DNA from: Babylonia areolata
Lineage: Eukaryota > Mollusca > Gastropoda > Neogastropoda > Buccinidae
Assembly: GCF_041734735.1 (NCBI RefSeq)
Contig: NC_134878.1
Coordinates: 38,354,777-38,418,776 of the forward strand
Reading direction: 5' to 3'
DNA: 64,000 nt
Positions 57,816 through 64,000 of this stretch are shown piece by piece. The notes beneath the pieces were generated by a model, which was not told the DNA's origin, made no database searches, and was given only the letters and a program-made list of their open reading frames with translations. The translations under genes were made by a program, and so were the position numbers. Within the stretch, counting starts at the first letter, position 1, and every line of letters begins with the position of its first letter.

Positions 57816-58336
57816 ACTTTTATTTTTGACTCCAACACATGACTATCAAAAGCCTCCTAAATGATAATTTCTCTTCAATATTATGTATTTTTGGTTTCCA
57901 AGTTTCGAATGATCTGCAGTGAACCTGATTCATTCTCATTAGACTCACTGTCTGGTGTAGGTGTTTTAAATGTAGATATGTTTTATTCTGATCGTGTGAA
58001 TGATTCGATCTTTCTCGTGAGTCCATATAGATTTTTCTTTTCATCTCACTTTAGCGATTCAGTCACAGGTTAAATATTTCATCGTGCGTGTTTGTGTTTG
58101 TGTGTGATTGGAGTTTAGAAATGTTCACAAAAACTAATAAACCAACTGATGCAGATAGCTTGAAATAGCTAATTCCACAATGAACAAGACGAGTACCTCT
58201 AATGAAGCTCAGTCGTCTTTGGCCGACTCTTTTCCAACTTGTCCTGCAAGACTTATCACTGGTTTATATGCTTGTGTTCGTCAGTTGAACGTCAAAGTAT
58301 CTCTCTCTGTCTGTCTGTCTGTCTCGTGTTCGTTCG
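57816..58336. other. Unassigned
   Basis: Two plus ORFs (57,861-58,073 and one starting at 58,180, MNKTSTSNEAQSS...) look compositionally ordinary but have no recognised domain. The latter runs into TG repeats. Confidence 0.35.
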
Positions 58337-58345
58337 TGTGTGCGT

Positions 58346-58395
<50 letters not shown>
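58337..58395 (+). repeat. (GT)n microsatellite
   Basis: About 26 GT units. Confidence 0.95.
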
Positions 58396-58397
<2 letters not shown>

Positions 58398-58438
58398 CAA
58401 CAAATATTTCTACCAACTGGGCGAGAAAACGGTGTACG

Positions 58439-58525
58439 CACACAAACACGCACACACATACACATACACACACGCACACACAAAACTGGGTATCTTACTC
58501 GCTCACTCACACACACACACATGCC
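58439..58525 (+). repeat. (CA)n-rich degenerate tract
   Basis: CACACA blocks with ACACGC and ATACAC variants. Confidence 0.85.
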
Positions 58526-58696
58526 GGTGGACACACGCATTGACAAACGCATACAAGCACACGCAAATCCCATACAACTATGTTGACATAAACGAGTGTG
58601 CACACACGTAGAACTCCGCACGCACTACACGTACGCGCATGCACGCACACACACACTTTTTGTCTGTCAGTCTGTCAGTTTCTGTCTCTCCGTGTC

Positions 58697-58698
58697 TC

Positions 58699-58760
<62 letters not shown>
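58697..58760 (+). repeat. (TG)n microsatellite
   Basis: About 32 TG units. Confidence 0.95.
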
Positions 58761-58761
<1 letters not shown>

Positions 58762-59189
58762 ACATGCTCAAGTGCAAGGGCATACATTTGCCTGTTTTCG
58801 TTTGTGCATGTTCGATTCTGTACACGTGAGTATATTACGATCGTGTGTGCGCGCACGTGCGTGTGTGTTAATTAGTGGTATATCGATTTTGAAAGTTATG
58901 ACAGTTGCAGCATCATTCGGTTTTACGAAGTCCTATCACTTATGTCTCGCTGACTAAAAACAAAACAAAAACACAACAAAAAACATGATTGAGTGTTTGT
59001 GTATAATTTCTTAAATGGCGTGGTTCGACCGAATCCATAATTGATAATAGTAATTATATTAATAGTAATAAAAATTTGTGTAGCACCTTGCAACACTCAA
59101 GTCACTTTACAATAACTGCAAAACGTAATAAAAGAAAGAAACAATAGTATGGTATGGTGAAAAACGCAAAAAGAGATAACAAGTAACCT
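58761..59189. other. Unassigned AT-rich spacer
   Basis: Contains a degenerate copy of the TATAGCGCC-type repeat near 59,076. No gene. Confidence 0.35.
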
Positions 59190-59725
59190 GTCACACACAC
59201 ATACACGCACACGCACGCACGCGTGCACACACACATACATACACATACAAGAAAAGGGATAACAACTAACAACATGTCAGAAACAGACACACATACACAC
59301 ACACACACGCGCGCGCGCACACACACACGCGCGCGCGCGAACACACACATACACACACATACAAGAAAAGGTACAGCATGTAACAACATGTTACACTCAC
59401 ACACACACACACACACAAACGCAAAAAGAGATAAGTGACATGTCACACACACATACACACGCAAGCACGTACGCACACACACACACACACATACACACAC
59501 ACACAAACAGGGGGATAACAACTGAGTAACAACATGTCACACACACACACACTCACACACACACACACACACACACACACATCATACACATCGTTTAATA
59601 TCACTGATAATGAAAAGACGCTAAACTATAGAACGAGCGAACACACATTCACACACAAGAAAAGGGATAACAAGTAATATGTCTCACACACACACACCCA
59701 CACACACACACACACGGAGGCGAGC
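59190..59725 (+). repeat. (CA)n-rich minisatellite with AAAAGGGATAACAAC spacers
   Basis: Five or six blocks of CA/CG-rich dinucleotides are separated by AAAAGGGATAACAACTAAC, ATGTCACACAC and variants, at about 60-110-bp spacing. Alternating purine-pyrimidine CG/CA runs (59,310-59,340) could form Z-DNA. Confidence 0.85.
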
Positions 59726-59927
59726 ACGCGACCGCATACAGGCTCTATCTCTCCCTCGTCGTGCACACACAACACAATGAAGTAATCAATCTGGACGGAA
59801 ACAGCGCGTTCTTAAATCGTACGCAGGGAACCGGTTAAACAGGCTATTCCAGAAATTAGGCATTCTGTCTATTCCACACACAAGGATGCCTGGTTATTGT
59901 TCGGTCGTGCTTTATTTGCAAATTGCC

Positions 59928-60014
59928 TAGTTTGTAGACTAGGCAGCCACTTTACATAGTTTGTTGACTATGCAGCCACTATAAGTAGTTTGTAGACTAG
60001 GCATTCAGAGTATC
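59928..60014 (+). repeat. 29-bp tandem repeat, three units
   Basis: Units start TAGTTTGTAGACTAGGCAG at 59,928, 59,957 and 59,986, the last one diverged at its end. TAGACTAGGC recurs. Confidence 0.88.
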
Positions 60015-60689
60015 TAACTTGTAACAGTACCTAATTTACACGCTAAGCACCGTTAATTGTTAAGTGAGCAATGGAACTCGTTAAAGTCATGTATCAGCCT
60101 AGGCTAACTCGTGGTGTTGGTGACTTTTTAAATTTTATTTTTATATTTTATATAATATTAATACAGAAATTATTCAAAACTGGCTTGACAGCAATATTTT
60201 CATGACATCTTTGTAGCTTCTTTATCCATAATTTAAAGCAAAATGAGGACTCTTTCTGTGTCATAGGATTTTTATCCATTGAAAATAAAGAAGCATGAAA
60301 AAGATACATGATGGCAAGCCATGCAATAGTAGTCCCAAATTACCGTGCTACCAGTATGGTTACGGGAAAAATTAACCTTTTATTTAAGCATCAAGGCATG
60401 CACGTTCATTCTGCCGAAAAACAATCTTCTACCACGTTTATCTGCTGAGATACACGTATGTGTACATTTCTTTCATGACATGAAGGAATAAAACATAAAT
60501 TACGTCACTATGACCTTCACCTTTGACCTAGGGCACATCTCACTCTCCCCACCCCCTTATCTTCCTCTCCACCTCCTCTCTCTTTCACTAACAGAGAGAT
60601 GAGGTGGGGGTGGGTAGTGTTTCCACCATTGAGTATACTATCGGAAGTCGTGAATGTCTTTATCTGTCACTGTGATGATCATGATGATA
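60015..60689. other. Unassigned AT-rich region
   Basis: No gene seen. A DR1-type nuclear-receptor-like site is listed separately. Confidence 0.35.
60511..60529 (-). promoter_or_regulatory. DR1-like nuclear receptor site
   Basis: On the minus strand AGGTCAAAGGTGAAGGTCA contains AGGTCA-A-AGGTGA, an HNF4/RXR-type direct repeat with one-base spacing, plus a further half site. Such strings also occur inside repeats, so function is doubtful. Confidence 0.25.
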
Positions 60690-60706
60690 GATACTTTTGA
60701 TGATGG

Positions 60707-60742
<36 letters not shown>

Positions 60743-60771
60743 CTGGATAATGATGATGATGGTGAACAATG
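60690..60771 (+). repeat. (GAT)n tract, tail of the LINE to its right
   Basis: GATGATGATG triplets with few interruptions. On the minus strand this is the (ATC)n 3' tail of the family B LINE. Confidence 0.9.
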
Positions 60772-62659
60772 ATGATGGAGTCTCCCGTCGGTCCGACGGA
60801 TGAGTAGGCAGGCAGGCCTATCTGTCGGTGTGTGTCCTTATATGGGAGAAGAGGCCGATTCTGGATGCGCAACACTTCCCACAGGTGTTGCAAGGGAAAA
60901 CATCTCCAGAAGTTGAGCCCTGCTTCCTTCGCTCACTCTTCTCCTTAATGGCCAGCGTTCTCTTGTTTTCAAACGTCTTTATGCCACTAGAGCACAGCAT
61001 CCTCCAGGGAGAGCGGTCAAGGGCATCAGTTTCCCAGGAAGCGATGTCTATGTCACACGCTTTGAGGTTTGTCTTCAAGGTGCCCTTGAAGCGCTTGCAG
61101 GGTCTTCCAAGTTCACGGTGGCCTTCCTTCAGCTGGCCATACAAAAGCATCTTCGGGATCCTGCTGTCTGTCATGCGGACAACGTGTCCTGTCCAGCGTA
61201 GCTGGCACTGGATCAGCAGGCTTTCGATGCTGGGCAGGCCGCTCCTCTCTAGGACCTGGAGGTTGGAGACCCTGTCTTACCACTTTATGCCGAGGATCTT
61301 TCATAGGCATCTCTGGTGAAACTGCTCAAGTTGTTGAATGTCACGGCGATGCGTCGTCCATGTTTCACAGCAGTACAACAAGGTGGTCAACACAACAGCT
61401 CTGTAGGTTTTCATTTTGGTTCTGAGCCTGATGCCTTTGTTGTTCCACAGCCTGTTGTTGAGTCTGCCAAAGGCGGAGCTGGCCTTGGCGATGCGCAGCG
61501 TCACTTCTGCATCAAGGGCTCCGTTGCTGCATAGGGTGCTGCCCAGGTAGCAAAACTTGTCGACTGACTTGATCTCTGTGTCAGTGATCTTGATTGCAGA
61601 TGGGGGGGAGGCACTGGCGTTCTGTGAGCTAGCTGGTTGGTACATGGACTCGGTCTTGCTGAGGCTGATGGTGAGTCCAAAGCGTCTGCAGGAGGTTGAG
61701 AACCTGTCCATAAAGAACTGCATATCCTCATGGGTGTGTGCAGCAAGCGCGCAGTCATCAGCGAAGAGGAACTCTCTCATCAGTGCCTCAAACACCCTGG
61801 ACCTGGCGTGGAGTTGCCGCAAGTTGAAAAGTTTGCCATATGTGCGAAACTCAATGTAGATGCCCCGGTCACAGTCTTGGAAGGCGTCAATCAGCATGGC
61901 AGAGAAGAAAATGGAGAACAGTGTGGGTGCCAGGACGCAGCCCTGCTTCAGTCCATTTACCACAGGAAACGGATCCGACATGTCAGTATTTTCCTGTACT
62001 CTCGCCTGCATGCCATCGTAGAATGACGAAATCAGCTGGATTAGGCTCTCTGGCTGTTCACCGTATCGAAGGCCTTAGTCAGGTCTACAAAGACCATGTG
62101 GAGCTCCTTGTTCTGCTCACGGCACTTCTCTTGCATCTGGCGTACGGCAAACACAATGCCACATATTCCCCTGCCTGAGCGGAAGCTGCACTGTGCTTCA
62201 GGGATGACTGTGTTGGAGACATGGTCAACCAGTCTGTTCAGTATGATGCGGACGAAGATCTTGCCGGCGATGCAGAGAGATTCCACGGTGGTTATCGCAG
62301 GATGTTTTGTCTCCCTTCCGTTTGTAAATATGGACAATAGAAGCATCCTTGAAATCCTGGGGGACCTCCCCTCTCTCCCAGATAGACTGGAACAGGGCGG
62401 TCAGCTTGTCTGTCAGCACCTCGCCTCCATTCTTGTATATGTCAGCCTGGATTCCATCCACTCCTGGTGCTTTTCCTGACGTTGTCAGCTTCAGGGCCTT
62501 CTGGGTCTTGACCTTGGTGGGAGGGGCAGCTAGCGAGTCATTGACTGGTAGCTGTGGGAGGGCTGCAATTGCCTCGTCAGATACGGATGAGTCCCTGTTG
62601 AGGAGGATGTTGAAATGCTCTGCCCAGCGGGCAAGGATGTCTTTCTTGTCTGTCAGGAG
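60772..62659 (-). mobile_element. LINE family B copy 3, 5'-truncated
   Basis: The most complete RT of family B in the window. Minus strand, in order: SGKAPG-type start and GIQADIYKNGGEVL (~62,440), QDFKDASIVHIYKRKGD, FRSGRGICGIVFAVRQMQ, VFVDLTKAFDTVN, GLKQGCVLAPTLFS, catalytic FLFADDCALAAH (~61,755), KFCYLGSTLCSNGAL, RWTGHVLRMTDSRIPKMLL-type region, and the C2H2 finger CNTCGKCCASRIGL at ~60,870. It lacks the endonuclease and most of the linker. Several frame changes and stops are present, including the TAA after GIKW that copy 1 also has and a ~30-bp loss near 62,050. Confidence 0.93.
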
Positions 62660-62950
62660 GATAGGGGTGATGATAATGAAAGCGATTATGATCCTTATGA
62701 TAATAGGATTCTTATGATAATCCTTTCCAATTCAGCCTTATACCGTCAACCGTGTATGTCTGTGTCACTGTGATGATGATATTGATGATGTCGATAATGA
62801 TCATGATGATGAGAATGATGGTGGCTGTTGTAGTTATAGATCAGTTTTAGACGTTTATATATATATAGCCAGATATAGTTATAGTCTAATATATATATAT
62901 ATATATATTATCATATGTATATATATTATTTTATATATGTGTTATCAGAA
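62660..62950 (+). repeat. (GAT)n-like and (TA)n-rich region
   Basis: Degenerate GAT/AAT triplets (62,665-62,820) followed by TATATA runs (62,857-62,940). Confidence 0.8.
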
Positions 62951-63089
62951 CATCGGTCAGTAGCTTGAGCATTCATACAAACAAACTAACGCATTATATC
63001 ACGTGAAATAGTGTTGCAGCGACAGTATTTATGTGAAATTTATACGACACCGGTGCTAACTCCCCCCCCCCCTCCACCTTTCACTTCAG
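62951..63089. other. Putative intron end before terminal exon
   Basis: Ends with a long pyrimidine tract (CTCC, C-run, TCCACCTTTCACTTCAG), a strong 3' splice site on the plus strand. Confidence 0.4.
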
Positions 63090-63208
63090 ACAGGTTTGAG
63101 AGGCAAAGTGATAAGCTGACGTATCTGGCACCATCTCCAGCACTGTGTGGACACTGGGAGCCTGACGTGGAAGAAGTCTCTCGACCGAGTCTTGACATAG
63201 AAGAATGA
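63090..63208 (+). CDS. Putative terminal coding exon of an unidentified gene
   Basis: Follows a near-ideal acceptor (pyrimidine tract then TTCACTTCAG). Entering with one base of a split codon from the previous exon, it reads RFERQSDKLTYLAPSPALC then GHWEPDVEEVSRPSLDIEE and a TGA stop at 63,206-63,208. The composition is that of an ordinary acidic C-terminal tail, unlike the surrounding repeats. I do not recognise the protein. No upstream exon, transcript support or poly(A) signal close behind the stop was identified. It could be a chance open frame. Confidence 0.4.
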
Positions 63209-63303
63209 AGCTGAAACACCCTTGCAAGTACGGTGAATATCCTGGTGGTCGAATTAAGAAAAGTTGGGGAGGTGGAGAGCCAGGAGAAGAAACCCAGAGT
63301 CTG

Positions 63304-63334
<31 letters not shown>

Positions 63335-63545
63335 ATTTTCAAAACAGAAAAAGCCGTACATCTTCCAAAGATGCACAAAGACAAAAACAAAAAGAACCAG
63401 GGGGTGGGAAAGAAGAAAGGAGTGACAGGCCAAAACGTAAAAAAGGGATGGGACTGCACGTTACCACCCCTACCCACACACACTACTGCCCCACCACACC
63501 CGAGGGACACGGGCGGAAAGACAACCTCGTGGCCTCCGCCAGAGA
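63209..63545 (+). other. Possible 3' UTR of the putative exon, with (CA)n
   Basis: A purine-rich stretch with (CA)n at 63,303-63,330. No coding signal. Minus-strand ORFs here are pyrimidine-run translations. Confidence 0.35.
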
Positions 63546-63610
63546 GAGGATAGTAATAGAATAGAATAGGATATGTTTTTATTTCCAAGTGTACCGGGGT
63601 CACAAGGAAT

Positions 63611-63649
<39 letters not shown>

Positions 63650-64000
63650 TAGTACATTACAAGATACGAACATAAATCGAAAATCATACACAGACACAGA
63701 TACAGTAGAAATTAAGACACATACAAGTGCATATCAATATAAGAACTTGTGCATACTCACACACACACACACACACACCCATGTTTGAACAGGAGCTGCA
63801 TATTACATGTGGATGGGGCTGATGACTAGATCTTCAGGTAGATGGTTGTTGATTGCACAATTCTATTTATCGTACTGGATTTGTTCGAGAGACAGGGCAT
63901 TGACTGCTTTGGGGAAAAAGCTATTGGCGAAGCGATTGGTTTTCGTCCTTATACTTCTGTACCGTCGACCGGGGAGCATCTCGAAAATCCCAAAAGCTGG
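63546..64000. repeat. Probable dispersed repeat with a 38-base G run
   Basis: Starts at AATAGAATAGGATATGTTTTT and contains an uninterrupted run of 38 G (63,611-63,648), a (CA)n at 63,759-63,778, and blocks such as GGGGAAAAAGCTATTGGCG and ACCGTCGACCGGGGAGCATC. I associate these blocks with a recurrent molluscan repeat. It runs off the window. The G-run length is unreliable in any assembly. Confidence 0.45.

Noticed and set aside
57861-58073. Plus ORF of 70 codons
   Set aside because: No domain, no splice sites recognised, AT-rich context.

Overview
The window looks like nuclear DNA of a marine mollusc, most likely a gastropod. This rests on intron-rich, low-density gene structure, long (TG)n/(CA)n and (CT)n tracts, molluscan-looking tRNA-derived SINEs and MITEs, and several LINE families. 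The first 8.9 kb is not credible natural sequence: it is an unbroken succession of stretched homopolymer runs that switches abruptly to ordinary DNA near 8,938.

The only host gene I can name is GTF2F1 (TFIIF alpha, RAP74), read on the minus strand. Three exons are visible: a start exon at 32,757-32,771 (MANKP, strong Kozak context, GTAAGT donor), a second at 20,460-20,578 and a third at 16,693-16,765. Their phases match (0, then 2/1) and together they give the N-terminus of RAP74, with the VRVP and KKxxxLMxF signature. The rest of the gene lies beyond the left edge or behind the corrupted block. Its introns carry a decayed Copia fossil (9.3-12.0 kb), a 2.4-kb repeat present twice in the same direction (12,483-14,840 and 24,574-26,971), a 3.8-kb palindromic element (23,280-27,077), two head-to-head copies of one LINE (27,986-30,510) and a LINE tail (31,800-32,690).

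Upstream of GTF2F1 (33-53 kb) is satellite territory. A 30-bp-period array (33,405-33,720 and 41,018-48,815) is followed by a 32-bp-period array (48,830-52,590). Both are broken up by insertions: a 3.07-kb LINE with a target-site duplication (36,039-39,112), a second copy of that LINE (50,526-52,340) and a tRNA-SINE (50,095-50,470). A 16-bp repeat occurs in opposite orientations at the two edges of the 7.1-kb block separating the 30-bp array pieces.

The right end (52.6-64 kb) holds a 0.2-kb piggyBac-type MITE with TTAA ends, a Jockey-like LINE with a twin-priming-type 5' inversion (54,060-55,870), a 553-bp MITE with 12-bp inverted ends (56,246-56,798), a third copy of the satellite-region LINE (60,772-62,659), many microsatellites and one plausible terminal exon of an unidentified plus-strand gene (63,090-63,208). 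I see no CRISPR, rRNA or functional tRNA gene.
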